Shown here: positions 22,882 to 30,852 of the stretch, piece after piece | Numbering within the stretch: the first letter of the stretch is position 1 | Layout of the letters: each line of letters begins with the position of its first letter | Source: Polynucleobacter sp. MWH-Berg-3C6 | GTDB lineage: Bacteria; Pseudomonadota; Gammaproteobacteria; Burkholderiales; Burkholderiaceae | Direction: 5' to 3' | Assembly: GCF_018881855.1 (NCBI RefSeq) | Contig: NZ_JACVPN010000005.1 | Coordinates: 1 to 64,000, forward strand | DNA length: 64,000 nucleotides | Position numbers and translations under genes: made by a program | The notes under the pieces: generated by a model | Told to the model about the DNA's origin: nothing | Databases searched by the model: none | What the model saw: only the letters and a program-made list of their open reading frames with translations

Positions 22882-25467
22882 CTAAACAATGCCCCACTTT
22901 TTCACAAACCACATTTTCACCAGCTGGGTTAATAGCAAGTAACATGGCAGCAAGAAAGCAATTGCATACCAATAGTTTGATGGCAAGGGACTCATCTGAA
23001 ACTGCTGTCCAAGCACTGTATAAGGCAGCACAATTCCCACTGCACAAATGAACAAAGTAGTTAGCACTAATGGGAGGCTTGGCCAGCTATCTTTAAAGGG
23101 AATTTTTCCGGTTCGAATGATATACACAACCAGTGTTTGCGAAAGCAAAGACTCTACAAACCAACCGGTCTGAAATAAAGGCGACATCTCCACGCTATTC
23201 GCACGAAGGATAAACCACAATAAAGCAAAGGTAAGATAGTCAAAAATGGAACTTATCGGTCCCATACAAAATATATAGCGCGCTAAGCCACTAACATTCC
23301 ACTCTCTTGGACTTTGCAGATATTCAGGATCAACTGAGTCTGTCGGGACTGCAGTTTGCGATAAGTCATACAGCATGTTATTCAGAAGAATTTGTACAGG
23401 CGCCATTGGTAAAAATGGAAGCGATGCACTTGCCCCAAGCATGCTAAACATATTGCCAAAGTTTGAGCTGGCGGACATTTTGATGTATTTCATAATATTG
23501 CCAAATACTCGCCGACCCTCAACTGCACCCTCATAGAGAACCATCAAACTTTTCTCTAGCAAAATGATATCGGCTGACTCTTTAGCAATATCAACTGCTG
23601 AGTCTACAGAAATACTCACATCTGCAGTCTTTAGCCCAGGGCCATCATTAATACCATCGCCCAAGTAACCCACAACATGGCCTTGCATCTGCAAAACTCG
23701 AATAACTCTTGCCTTTTGCTGGGGGGACATTTTGGCATAGATCTGAGCCGAAATTGCCTTGATTGCAAGCTCTTCATCATTCATAGCTTCAATATCAGAC
23801 CCCAAAACTACCTGATTAATAGGCAGCCCCACCTCATGACAAATCTTACGGGTGATGAGCTCATTATCACCAGTCAAAATTTTGACCTCAACTCCACAGC
23901 CCCGCAAAGCTGCGATTGCTTGCTTGGCAGATTCTTTGGGGGGATCAAGAAAAGCTACATACCCTATTAATATCAAGTCCACTTCATCGGCCGGACTATA
24001 AGCCTTATCTAGCGACTGCTCTTGGCGTATGGCCACAGCTATTACCCGAAACCCATCATTATTAAGATCCGCAACAACCCGCTCAAGATCTTTCCGATGC
24101 TCTAAAGTCAATACTATTTGATCGTCACCTATTTGTGCGGACCTGCAACAAGTAAATATTTCCTCTACAGCTCCTTTACAAATTAATATATTTTTTTCAT
24201 TATTTTTTCTAAGCACTACGGATAAGCGTCGTCTTTCAAAATCAAAGGGTATTTCATCTATCTTCTGATAAGAATCATTGCCATGTAGCCTTTCATGAAT
24301 ATCAACGTGCTTGAGTATCGCCACATCCATTAGATTTTTTAAGCCTGTTTGGTAATGGCTATTAAGGTATGCATACTCTAATACCTGAGCGCTATCGTTT
24401 CCATTAACGTCGATATGCTTTTCTAAAATAATTTCGTTTTGCGTCAGAGTGCCTGTTTTATCAGTACATAAGATATTCATTGCGCCCAAGTTTTGTACCG
24501 CATTTAAGCGCTTAACAATCACTTTTTTCTTGGATAAAGATATCGCACCTTTTGCTAGATTGACTGTCACTAGCATCGGCAACATTTCTGGAGCCAGACC
24601 AACACCCACGGCAATAGCAAATAAGGCTGCCTCTAGCCAGCTGCCCTTGATTAGCCCATTAATTAAAAATACTGCTGGGATCATGAACATCATGATTCGG
24701 ATCATCAGCCAGGTGAACTGAGTAATTCCCTCATCAAAGCTCGATTGTTTGACCTGTGCTGTCGTCTGCCTTGCTATCTCCCCAAAAAAACTAGAACCAC
24801 CTGTTTTGAGGACCAAAGCATCACCCATACCTGACACCACATGGCTTCCCATGTAGGCTAGATTACTCCAGTCAAAAGAAGAGGATGCGTTTTTATCTAA
24901 GCAAATATGTGACTTCTCAGTTGGCAGAGATTCACCGGTCAGGGATGCTTGATTAACAAATAAATCTTTGCTGCTAATAATTCTGACATCTGCCGGAATG
25001 AGATCACCTACTGTTAACCTGACTACATCACCAGGAACAATCTGATCAAGATCGACCTCAATCTCAACACCCGCCCTACAAACCAAAACTTTGGTGCTAA
25101 CTAAGGCTTTCAGTTTCTGCGCCGCATTGTTGGATTTATATTCCTGAACAAAGGTTAGCGTAGCTGATAAAAATACCATCAAAGCTATCAATACAGCCCC
25201 TCTTGATTCCCCAGTCAAGTAGGAGGCAAGCGATAAAACAATCAGCAAAATCGAGAGAGGGGAGAAAAATAAACGTAGAAATCGAATGATGAGCCACTCT
25301 CGCCTTTCAATAGCGAGAATATTTTTGCCATATTTTTGATAATTGAGCTGCCATTGCTCTAAAGACAACCCCTGTGGCGATGAATTTAAGTCTAGATATA
25401 GCGATGAAAAGTCTACTAATGCCAGATTCTTTATTTCCGATGCTTTATCTAAGTTTAGATTTGTCAT
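22882..25467 (-). CDS. mgtA: P-type Mg2+-importing ATPase (MgtA/MgtB, P3B)
   Basis: The 861-residue protein matches MgtA in length and motif order: dephosphorylation loop LTGES (176-180), APEMLPM in the fourth transmembrane segment (292-298, typical of P3B rather than Ca2+ or H+ pumps), phosphorylation site DKTGTLTQNE (D336), hinge GYLGDGINDGPGLK, and six C-terminal helices. It should import Mg2+ down its gradient at the cost of ATP. It follows the YqeB-like gene by four bases, so the two are co-transcribed. No Mg2+-sensing leader (mgtL-like) can be placed because the spacer is only four bases. P-type ATPases also occur in low-oxygen stress loci of Burkholderia, which fits its neighbours. Confidence 0.92.
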   Translation of the reverse strand: MTNLNLDKASEIKNLALVDFSSLYLDLNSSPQGLSLEQWQLNYQKYGKNILAIERREWLIIRFLRLFFSPLSILLIVLSLASYLTGESRGAVLIALMVFLSATLTFVQEYKSNNAAQKLKALVSTKVLVCRAGVEIEVDLDQIVPGDVVRLTVGDLIPADVRIISSKDLFVNQASLTGESLPTEKSHICLDKNASSSFDWSNLAYMGSHVVSGMGDALVLKTGGSSFFGEIARQTTAQVKQSSFDEGITQFTWLMIRIMMFMIPAVFLINGLIKGSWLEAALFAIAVGVGLAPEMLPMLVTVNLAKGAISLSKKKVIVKRLNAVQNLGAMNILCTDKTGTLTQNEIILEKHIDVNGNDSAQVLEYAYLNSHYQTGLKNLMDVAILKHVDIHERLHGNDSYQKIDEIPFDFERRRLSVVLRKNNEKNILICKGAVEEIFTCCRSAQIGDDQIVLTLEHRKDLERVVADLNNDGFRVIAVAIRQEQSLDKAYSPADEVDLILIGYVAFLDPPKESAKQAIAALRGCGVEVKILTGDNELITRKICHEVGLPINQVVLGSDIEAMNDEELAIKAISAQIYAKMSPQQKARVIRVLQMQGHVVGYLGDGINDGPGLKTADVSISVDSAVDIAKESADIILLEKSLMVLYEGAVEGRRVFGNIMKYIKMSASSNFGNMFSMLGASASLPFLPMAPVQILLNNMLYDLSQTAVPTDSVDPEYLQSPREWNVSGLARYIFCMGPISSIFDYLTFALLWFILRANSVEMSPLFQTGWFVESLLSQTLVVYIIRTGKIPFKDSWPSLPLVLTTLFICAVGIVLPYTVLGQQFQMSPLPSNYWYAIAFLLPCYLLLTQLVKMWFVKKWGIV

Positions 25468-25471
25468 GTAA

Positions 25472-26275
25472 TCATTCTATGCCACTCAATGTCCTACCCC
25501 AGCCTCTCTTTTTTATTGCATTGACCACGCCTTGAGCAATTTTTCTTGGCCTCTCACCTATGCCTTCTAACTGAGCATTTCCAGAAGGATCAATTTCAAT
25601 AATCTTTTGCTGCACTTTTACATACGAGCCATGATGACTAATTCCCTTAAGAATGCCTGACATTGGCGCCATAATTGCATCACCACCAATATGCCCTAAA
25701 ACATCTTCCGCCTGAACCACATCGCCAATATTTTGTGTGTTATTCCATATGCCTGCTTTTGGAGCGTAAACAATGCGCTCTCTTGTAAAGCCGTCTATGG
25801 GGCGAGGCTCACCTTCCAGGGGTTTGGTAGACCCAATGACTTCCCCACCTAATGATTCACCCCAGGCAGTTTCAATTGCGATATCACAATTAGTGTTAGT
25901 TTCGAAGCCTGGGCCTAGACCTATCAATAAGGTTTTGTACTGGGTTTTCCAAGCCGGTATTTGTGGGGTGGATCTCTTCTTCATACGGGCATCAATAACA
26001 ACCTCAGCCTTCGTTTGCGCAAGTAATGCTTCAACATCTAAGCTACAAACCAATATCTCCTCGAGACGCTCGGACGGCAAATGAATTACGTATTGAGCAG
26101 CAACCCCCTCCAATTGTGCAAAACCTTGGTAGTAGGCGTCGACAAAGCTCATCCCTCTGCGAAGATGTGCGGGTGCAATTTCATCGGAAATAATGACTTT
26201 TGCACCATGAAGAAATAGCTGATGGGCGATGGCTGATCCGACATCCCCGCTTCCTTGAACGATTACTGTTGTCAT
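25472..26275 (-). CDS. YqeB/EF2563-like molybdenum hydroxylase accessory protein
   Basis: The sequence follows this family closely: an N-terminal Rossmann start (VIVQGSGDVGSAIAHQLFLHG), RRGMSFVDAYYQG, then VVIDARMKKRS, LLIGLGPGFETNTNCDIAIE, and a C-terminal lipoyl/biotinyl-like hammerhead (GDVVQAEDVLGHIGGDAIMA, then PMSGILKGI). Family members accompany selenium-dependent molybdenum hydroxylases (xanthine dehydrogenase type) and are thought to help cofactor maturation. No molybdoenzyme is in the window, so the role here is unclear. It is the first gene of a two-gene operon with mgtA. The start is ATG 26275; the upstream region holds two TCAATTGA palindromes (about 26335-26365). Confidence 0.75.
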   Translation of the reverse strand: MTTVIVQGSGDVGSAIAHQLFLHGAKVIISDEIAPAHLRRGMSFVDAYYQGFAQLEGVAAQYVIHLPSERLEEILVCSLDVEALLAQTKAEVVIDARMKKRSTPQIPAWKTQYKTLLIGLGPGFETNTNCDIAIETAWGESLGGEVIGSTKPLEGEPRPIDGFTRERIVYAPKAGIWNNTQNIGDVVQAEDVLGHIGGDAIMAPMSGILKGISHHGSYVKVQQKIIEIDPSGNAQLEGIGERPRKIAQGVVNAIKKRGWGRTLSGIE

Positions 26276-26386
26276 GGACTTATTTTGACCTATGAAACCT
26301 GCATTTAGACATGCTCAACGCTCGAATCACTCTCTTCAATTGAATGTAAATAACTCTCAATTGAAAATCCCGTTAAAAATTAAAAA

Positions 26387-26409
26387 ATACCTGCAAATTC
26401 CGCAGGTAT
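26387..26409 (-). terminator. Terminator of the terminase operon
   Basis: ATACCTGC and GCAGGTAT form an 8-bp stem with a 7-base loop. On the minus strand it is followed by a T-rich tract (TTTTTTAATTTTTAA). It lies about 190 bases past the large-terminase stop. The gap 26276-26593 otherwise shows only two TCAATTGA palindromes and no credible gene. Confidence 0.75.
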
Positions 26410-26593
26410 GAATTTACAGCCAGTAGGAGACATTCATCTCTATCCTACTCTAGGATTGCTCAATAAACAAAATTACTTTTATCTCCAATGCAAATACTGG
26501 AGTGTTAGATATTGGCCGTTCTCCGCCGATCAGGCGCCACAAAAAAACTTAACTGAACGGCAGAAATGGGATGTAAAGCAGACTTTTCGTTTA

Positions 26594-27910
26594 TCAAACA
26601 ACAGTATCGGCAACTCTTCTCGCCCGCATCACCCCGTATCTAGTTGCATCCCAAGCATGGTCTTCTGCATCGGTATCCACATCTTCCGGATTCAATGAAT
26701 CTGGTGGCAGTTGGGGGATGGTTCTTAACCAATGCTTACAAGTTGAGAAGATCTTGAGTCTATCCTCAGCTAGTAGTCGGATGATTTCTTGTGCGCCGTT
26801 TACTCTGCTTCTAGGGGCGTTGTAGGCTTCGGTCCATTTCACTCCTTTATCCCTGAAGATCTGGCCGATGGATCGCTCTGCGCCAATTTTTGAGAAGATA
26901 GATGGGTCAGCTAAGTTCATGCGGTATTCATAACCAAGTCGTTGGTCATGAATTTCTATCTTTTTGATCTTCTCCGCCACAACCGTTGCATCCTCTCTGG
27001 TACCCGTGTTTTCTTTATCACCGCTTCCATAGAGCTCTCTCCATAGGTAATAGACTCCGTCGTTGGATAAGGCAAACCAATAAACAGCATATGGTCTGGC
27101 ATAGCCCCAATCCATAGATCGCCATACTTTCCATGTTGGCGGTATAGCAAAAGGCTCTACAACATGCTTAGAGGGCTGCCATACGCCTTCCAAGAAACTT
27201 CCCACGTGGATATCCCAATCTCCCTCTAACCATGCTCTGCGCCTGTTTGGATCGCTTAATGACTCTAGACTCATCAGATAGTTCGGGTCGTTTTTTAGGA
27301 GATGGGTGTTCTCATAAATAGTCGAATGAATTCTGACTCTTGGGAGTGCGCCCTCTTGCCTGATGATCTGTCCAGCAGGTATTGCCCCAATCTGAAATCT
27401 TTCCTTGACCGATGCATGGCCCACTCCAAATGGATTGCAAGTAGCTCGCACCATTCGCGGCATTCCAGGATGAGAAGACCGGCAAGTGGAATGCATGGCC
27501 TCGTAAAAAGAGAGGTTGCGCCAGTTGGTAAGTTCTTCAAATCCTAACCAGGGGTATTCGTGGCCATGGTAATTCCAGTAGTCATCTTCATTCGCTCCAT
27601 AACGGAAGTACAGCATCTCTCCAGTTGGCCACTTCCATACATAGTCTGATTCATTAAATTTGGCGCCTGGGAAGATTTGATAGAACCAGCGCTTGCTCTT
27701 GGCTACTACGTCAGCCAGTTGGGGATAGGTCAATCGAAAGAGTGTGCCGCGCCAATGATCACCAAAGCCTCTACCTACATGCTGGGCATAGCTCATTAAC
27801 AAGGTATCAGTCTTACCTCCTCCTCTGGTGCCCTCTAGGAGTACTTCATATACAGGGCAAGTTAGAAACAAAGTCTGGCTACCGGGCAATGGTGCCCAGA
27901 TGGTTTTCAT
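26594..27910 (-). CDS. Phage terminase large subunit
   Basis: The ATPase half has Walker A GTRGGGKT (27-34) and a Walker B-like WLGFEEL with the catalytic glutamate (about 121-127). The nuclease half has the RNase H-fold acidic residues in RSMDWGYARP (D267), NLADPS and EDHAWDATRYG near the end. At 438 aa it is complete. The protein cuts concatemeric DNA and drives it through the portal. Small terminase lies directly upstream, but the portal, usually next, is 12.9 kb downstream. A terminator follows, so the terminase genes are a separate transcription unit from the portal-capsid genes. Confidence 0.92.
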   Translation of the reverse strand: MKTIWAPLPGSQTLFLTCPVYEVLLEGTRGGGKTDTLLMSYAQHVGRGFGDHWRGTLFRLTYPQLADVVAKSKRWFYQIFPGAKFNESDYVWKWPTGEMLYFRYGANEDDYWNYHGHEYPWLGFEELTNWRNLSFYEAMHSTCRSSHPGMPRMVRATCNPFGVGHASVKERFQIGAIPAGQIIRQEGALPRVRIHSTIYENTHLLKNDPNYLMSLESLSDPNRRRAWLEGDWDIHVGSFLEGVWQPSKHVVEPFAIPPTWKVWRSMDWGYARPYAVYWFALSNDGVYYLWRELYGSGDKENTGTREDATVVAEKIKKIEIHDQRLGYEYRMNLADPSIFSKIGAERSIGQIFRDKGVKWTEAYNAPRSRVNGAQEIIRLLAEDRLKIFSTCKHWLRTIPQLPPDSLNPEDVDTDAEDHAWDATRYGVMRARRVADTVV

Positions 27911-27927
27911 TGGTTTTGTTTAATTCA

Positions 27928-28332
27928 CTAGTGTTTTGCTTGGGCAGCCTGTTCCCACTCATCTATGCTCATAGCGCTTGGCACTACCAAGACTCCGCTT
28001 TGTAGGGGTGCGCCATCTTTACCGGTGTGCTCAATAGCGGATAGGCGTGGATGAACATAAGGTGCGGCATGTCTTCCGACAGTGGCAGCCAGGTTCAGAA
28101 GCTTTATGCGAGCTTCATTTGCTGATGCCCTATCGCCAAACCCCTCTTCTTGAACATTGCCAGCTTCTTCATATAGTTGGTGCATTACCTTCATCATGAC
28201 TTCTAGGGGTGTTATCCCCTGGGTAGCAACAGCCTCAGCAATCTGGCGGGTGCGCTTAGTTAGGCTGCCAGTCTTACGACCAGCCCCCTGTCTTTTTCCG
28301 CCCTTTGATTTCTTTTGATTATTTTCAATCAT
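27928..28332 (-). CDS. Putative terminase small subunit
   Basis: The N-terminus, KGGKRQGAGRKTGSLTKRTR, is a basic linker typical of small terminase subunits and related DNA-binding phage proteins. It is followed by a helical region (ITPLEVMMKVMHQLYEEAG; ASANEARIKLLNLAATVGRH) and PYVHPRLSAIEH. It would recognise the packaging site. It lies 17 bases upstream of the large subunit and overlaps the preceding gene by four bases (ATGA). Position and the QGAGRK motif give moderate confidence. Confidence 0.8.
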   Translation of the reverse strand: MIENNQKKSKGGKRQGAGRKTGSLTKRTRQIAEAVATQGITPLEVMMKVMHQLYEEAGNVQEEGFGDRASANEARIKLLNLAATVGRHAAPYVHPRLSAIEHTGKDGAPLQSGVLVVPSAMSIDEWEQAAQAKH

Positions 28333-28571
28333 GAGGTGACTGTTGGTTCTTTGATGAGCTTCAACAGATGGGGTTGCAATGCAACTGAATCACCAATAGG
28401 CTCATCAAATTCAATGATGATTCTTTGGAATAAGTCATGTCGGCTTTGGGCTCCACGATGCTTTACGACTGTACCTACGCGCCCACTTGGAGTCTTTACC
28501 TTTGATCCGATGGGAAAGTCTTCCATGTCTAAGCGATCAATGACTCCGGCTATGGCGTGATTAACTTGCAT
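28329..28571 (-). CDS. Small phage protein of unknown function (80 aa)
   Basis: The start at ATG 28571 is favoured by GGAGA seven bases upstream, within the end of the preceding gene (11-base overlap); a longer frame from 28658 has no such site. The sequence FPIGSKVKTPSGRVGTVVKH and later FDEPIG resembles a small SH3/Tudor-like beta barrel of the kind found in short DNA- or RNA-binding proteins. That is a structural guess; no family is recognised. It is tightly packed in the replication/packaging operon. Confidence 0.65.
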   Translation of the reverse strand: MQVNHAIAGVIDRLDMEDFPIGSKVKTPSGRVGTVVKHRGAQSRHDLFQRIIIEFDEPIGDSVALQPHLLKLIKEPTVTS

Positions 28572-29493
28572 TGGACTTCTCCATGGCTTCCTGGCGTTTG
28601 CGTAGCTCGGTAAATATTCGGGTTTTGAAGGAATCGTAGCTTTCAGATCCTTGGGCATTCATTGCTAGTTCCCTGCCTTTGGCGTCTATGCCTTCATTGG
28701 TTTTCCACCAGGCTTCTTCGTCTGCGCTAGCAGCCTCTGCCTTCTTACGCGCCCCTTTGAGTATTGCCAATACATAGCCCGCATTGATCGGGGTTGGGTT
28801 TGAGACCTTCATGCGCGTCTCCTTTGCCGTGGCGATAGCCTCTGCCACCTCAGCCTCCGTTACCCCGAGATTGACGATGTCCCGAATGCGGTAGTCATCT
28901 ACGGCTATAGCTCTGCCCTCCTTGCTGATCATGGCTGCAAAGCTTTTATATTTTTCAATACGCGCCTGAAAAACTTTTTCTTCGTCAGCTGGAATGGGTG
29001 GTCCTTGGGGAATTTTTTCCTTTTCACCCCCATTGTTTTGTTTGCCTGGTGTATGGAGATTGGTTACTGGTGACTGGTGTTTGGTGTCTGGTGAGCAATG
29101 CGTTCGCATTGCGGTCGCATTGCGTTCGCATCCTTTATTGGGGGTGATTTCGGGTTGAGATTCGTCCGATGGAAATGATTGCCACCTACCTTCTGCACTA
29201 CGCCTGGCTTTAAGTTGTTTGTCTTTGAAGCGGGCAATTTCATGGTCACAGCGCTCTTGTCTCCAGCCATCATCACAAAGGGTAAAAAATTCATTGAGAA
29301 CGGAGACAACTGCATTTTTTTCTTCTTTTGATCGTGCGTTGATCAATCTTTGTACCAACTTGATTTCAATAGGTAGGGGCTTTTCTGTTGCGTAGTACTT
29401 TCTGATGAGGCGGCTGTAAGTTGCATCCTCTATGAATGTAAGATGCGCAGTCGCCTCTGCGTAATCCCCAATGTGATGCTCGTAGTAATTCAT
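28561..29493 (-). CDS. DUF1376 (YdaU-type) phage replication protein
   Basis: The N-terminal 100 residues (MNYYEHHIGDYAEATAHLTF, then IEDATYSRLIRKYYATEKPL) are a clear DUF1376 domain, a winged-helix found in phage replication-initiation proteins such as YdaU. A low-complexity linker follows (about 115-170), then a helical C-terminal part. GGAGA lies nine bases before ATG 29493; a longer frame lacks this. It is the first gene of the leftward terminase operon. Its probable job is loading replication proteins at the element's origin, by analogy. Confidence 0.82.
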   Translation of the reverse strand: MNYYEHHIGDYAEATAHLTFIEDATYSRLIRKYYATEKPLPIEIKLVQRLINARSKEEKNAVVSVLNEFFTLCDDGWRQERCDHEIARFKDKQLKARRSAEGRWQSFPSDESQPEITPNKGCERNATAMRTHCSPDTKHQSPVTNLHTPGKQNNGGEKEKIPQGPPIPADEEKVFQARIEKYKSFAAMISKEGRAIAVDDYRIRDIVNLGVTEAEVAEAIATAKETRMKVSNPTPINAGYVLAILKGARKKAEAASADEEAWWKTNEGIDAKGRELAMNAQGSESYDSFKTRIFTELRKRQEAMEKSNAS

Positions 29494-29550
29494 CTCGATC
29501 TGTCTCCGTGTAGTTCTTTTTCTTGCGTGCAATATTTTTTGCAAGAGATG

Positions 29551-29579
29551 AATCTAACAATCAGAAAGCGTATCGTCAA
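29551..29579 (-). promoter_or_regulatory. Promoter of the replication/terminase operon
   Basis: On the minus strand TTGACG (29579-29574), a 17-base spacer and TAGATT (29556-29551) lie about 60 bases before the DUF1376 start. A palindrome, AAACGCGTTT (29578-29587), overlaps the -35 and could be an operator. Confidence 0.55.
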
Positions 29580-29717
29580 ACGCGTTTTTTCTGAATTTTT
29601 CTTTAATTTATTTATTCATCAATTCGCTGTAATCCATGTTTGAGATATTCGTGAGAATGATTTTCTTTGTCTGAAGTGTTTATTGATCTACGCGTGTCCA
29701 CCAACCTCTTTGTGCTA

Positions 29718-29731
29718 TCAGAAACTTCTGA
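29718..29731. promoter_or_regulatory. Candidate operator TCAGAA-N2-TTCTGA
   Basis: This 6+6 inverted repeat lies in the divergent control region between the DUF1376 operon and the alpA operon (29494-29923). The region holds no gene; it is AT-rich and has the layout of a phage or island switch region. Confidence 0.4.
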
Positions 29732-29837
29732 CAAGTCTGTAGCCATTTATTTATATGGCTTGTGACACTTCTATGAATAAATATTTTTTTGTAGTCAAAA
29801 ATTAATATGCGTCTTCAAAGTGGGTATTGACATTTGG

Positions 29838-29866
29838 TTGACCACCAAAATTCCATTGACTACATT
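29838..29866 (+). promoter_or_regulatory. Promoter of the alpA operon
   Basis: TTGACC (29838-29843), a 17-base spacer and TACATT (29861-29866) precede the 36-aa frame by about 57 bases. TTGACA (29827-29832) and TTGACT (29856-29861) surround it, giving three TTGAC repeats in 35 bases that might bind a regulator. Confidence 0.5.
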
Positions 29867-29923
29867 GCACTTCAGCAGCACACAAAATGATGCATAACAA
29901 AACACAATAGGAGATTAAATTAA

Positions 29924-30034
29924 ATGGTGGCATTTCGTTTGTATAGTTTGTATCGATCTTATGGATACACAAAAATGAGTTCTGCAAAGATGGCGTTGCA
30001 GGTTTATCGTAAAAATGTAAAACGCGCCCGCTAA
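29924..30034 (+). CDS. 36-aa basic small protein upstream of alpA
   Basis: The frame starts at ATG 29924 with GGAG nine bases upstream and ends TAA at 30032-30034. Its stop is directly followed by the GGAG that serves alpA, so the two look co-translated. The peptide is rich in Arg, Lys and Tyr (begins MVAFRLYSLYRSYGYTKMSS and ends YRKNVKRAR), with no acidic residue: a strongly cationic, possibly nucleic-acid- or membrane-binding peptide. No homologue is known to me. Alternatively it is a leader peptide tuning alpA translation. Confidence 0.6.
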   Translation: MVAFRLYSLYRSYGYTKMSSAKMALQVYRKNVKRAR

Positions 30035-30044
30035 GGAGATGGTG

Positions 30045-30254
30045 ATGAGTCAATCCAGCCCCCAAATCCCACCTATTACTTTGATGAGAATTCCTCAAAT
30101 ATTGAAAGTGATGCCAGTTTCTAAATCTAAGTTTTGGCTAATGGTTCAGAAAGGTGAATTTCCGAAACCAATCAAGATTGGTCGATCATCTTTCTGGACA
30201 ATCGAACAAGTACAAGCATTTATTCGAGAGCGGTCTGCACAATCCACCAATTGA
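30045..30254 (+). CDS. alpA: AlpA-family excision/transcription regulator
   Basis: The protein is a MerR-like winged helix of the AlpA/excisionase group: LMRIPQILKVMPVSKSKFWL then MVQKGEFPKPIKIGRSSFWT and EQVQAFIRERS. AlpA proteins turn on integrase expression or act as directionality factors in P4-like islands and phage satellites. ATG 30045 is preferred over 30039 because GGAG (30035-30038) then has a six-base spacer. It lies near the tRNA end of the element and diverges from the replication/packaging operon, where such regulators normally sit. Confidence 0.88.
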   Translation: MSQSSPQIPPITLMRIPQILKVMPVSKSKFWLMVQKGEFPKPIKIGRSSFWTIEQVQAFIRERSAQSTN

Positions 30255-30263
30255 ATGATGGGT

Positions 30264-30308
30264 ATCCCCTGAGGGTAAGCTAACAATCCTACGGAAAACT
30301 CAGGGGAT
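30264..30308 (+). promoter_or_regulatory. Inverted repeat covering the ribosome site of the next gene
   Basis: ATCCCCTGAG (30264-30273) pairs perfectly with CTCAGGGGAT (30299-30308). The right arm contains the AGGGG that should serve ATG 30313. In RNA the 10-bp stem would hide that site, so it could repress translation or act as an alpA-distal attenuator. Confidence 0.5.
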
Positions 30309-30312
30309 GACT

Positions 30313-30642
30313 ATGGAAGCAATCAACTTATCAAAATTATTTAGCGTTGATGTTTACAGCGACTTTAGAAGGAGCAAACAGGGCCCCTGGGTACGCATTG
30401 GGGAGTTTGACAACCTGGACGACGCAATCGAAGCATGCAAGAAGGTTGTGGACGACTTTCTTCAATCCCCCATCAACGCATTTATAGGCTCTGAACGGCT
30501 CAGAACTGCTTTTTTGAGCTATGGGGATGTTCCAGTCATTAACGGCGTCGAGAACCTACCCTCCTTTGATATTTACGAGTATCTTGCCAAGCGTTGCGGG
30601 GAAGTTTCTCACCCATCTATATCCAACTCAATCCAAATCTAG
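30313..30642 (+). CDS. Unknown protein at the tRNA end of the element (109 aa)
   Basis: ATG 30313 (MEAINLSKLF) has AGGGG at a better distance than the ATG at 30307. Residues about 20-50 (QGPWVRIGEFDNLDDAIEAC, then KKVVDDFL) look like a small alpha/beta fold of the kind seen in short island proteins. The rest is unremarkable, with no membrane segment. It is the last gene before the tRNA and follows alpA on the same strand. No function can be assigned. Confidence 0.6.
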   Translation: MEAINLSKLFSVDVYSDFRRSKQGPWVRIGEFDNLDDAIEACKKVVDDFLQSPINAFIGSERLRTAFLSYGDVPVINGVENLPSFDIYEYLAKRCGEVSHPSISNSIQI

Positions 30643-30654
30643 ACAATGTTTTGC

Positions 30655-30678
30655 TGGTGGGTAGAGTGGTGGGTAGAG
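30655..30678 (+). repeat. 12-bp tandem repeat near the tRNA
   Basis: TGGTGGGTAGAG is repeated twice without a gap, between the last island gene and the tRNA-Ser terminator. In this position it could be an arm-type integrase or excisionase site near the attachment point, though no core duplication can be tested in this window. Confidence 0.45.
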
Positions 30679-30691
30679 GGACCCCAAAAAC

Positions 30692-30716
30692 AAAGAGCCC
30701 CTTGTTTAGGGGCTCT
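30692..30716 (-). terminator. Rho-independent terminator of the tRNA-Ser gene
   Basis: AGAGCCCC (30694-30701) and GGGGCTCT (30709-30716) form an 8-bp GC-rich stem with a 7-base loop. On the minus strand the stem is followed by TTTGTTTTT. It lies 12 bases beyond the tRNA 3' end. Confidence 0.85.
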
Positions 30717-30727
30717 GATGTTGTATG

Positions 30728-30817
30728 TGGCGGAAGAGGTGAGATTCGAACTCACGGAGGACTTTCATCCTCGCCAGTTTTCAAGACTGGTGCATTCAAC
30801 CGCTCTGCCACTCTTCC
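30728..30817 (-). tRNA. tRNA-Ser (anticodon UGA)
   Basis: The minus strand begins GGAAGAGTGGCAGAGCGGTT and ends CTCACCTCTTCCGCCA, so the acceptor stem closes (GGAAGAG/CTCTTCC) and CCA is encoded. The anticodon stem CCAGT/ACTGG encloses CTTGAAA, giving UGA. A long variable arm (GAGGATGAAAGTCCTC) marks a class-II serine tRNA. The 3' end faces the phage-like element, the usual orientation for integration into a tRNA gene. Confidence 0.97.
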
Positions 30818-30852
30818 TTTAGTGTGAACCTCGGTTGGATCCAAGCCCTAGA

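Noticed and set aside
26408..26698. 96-codon plus-strand frame before the large terminase end
   Set aside because: It runs into the antisense strand of the terminase and begins within the terminator stem; no family likeness.
29802..30098. 98-codon minus-strand frame in the alpA control region
   Set aside because: It is antisense to the 36-aa frame and alpA start and lacks a ribosome site.
30594..30827. 77-codon plus-strand frame across the tRNA-Ser gene
   Set aside because: It is antisense to a perfect tRNA and its terminator.
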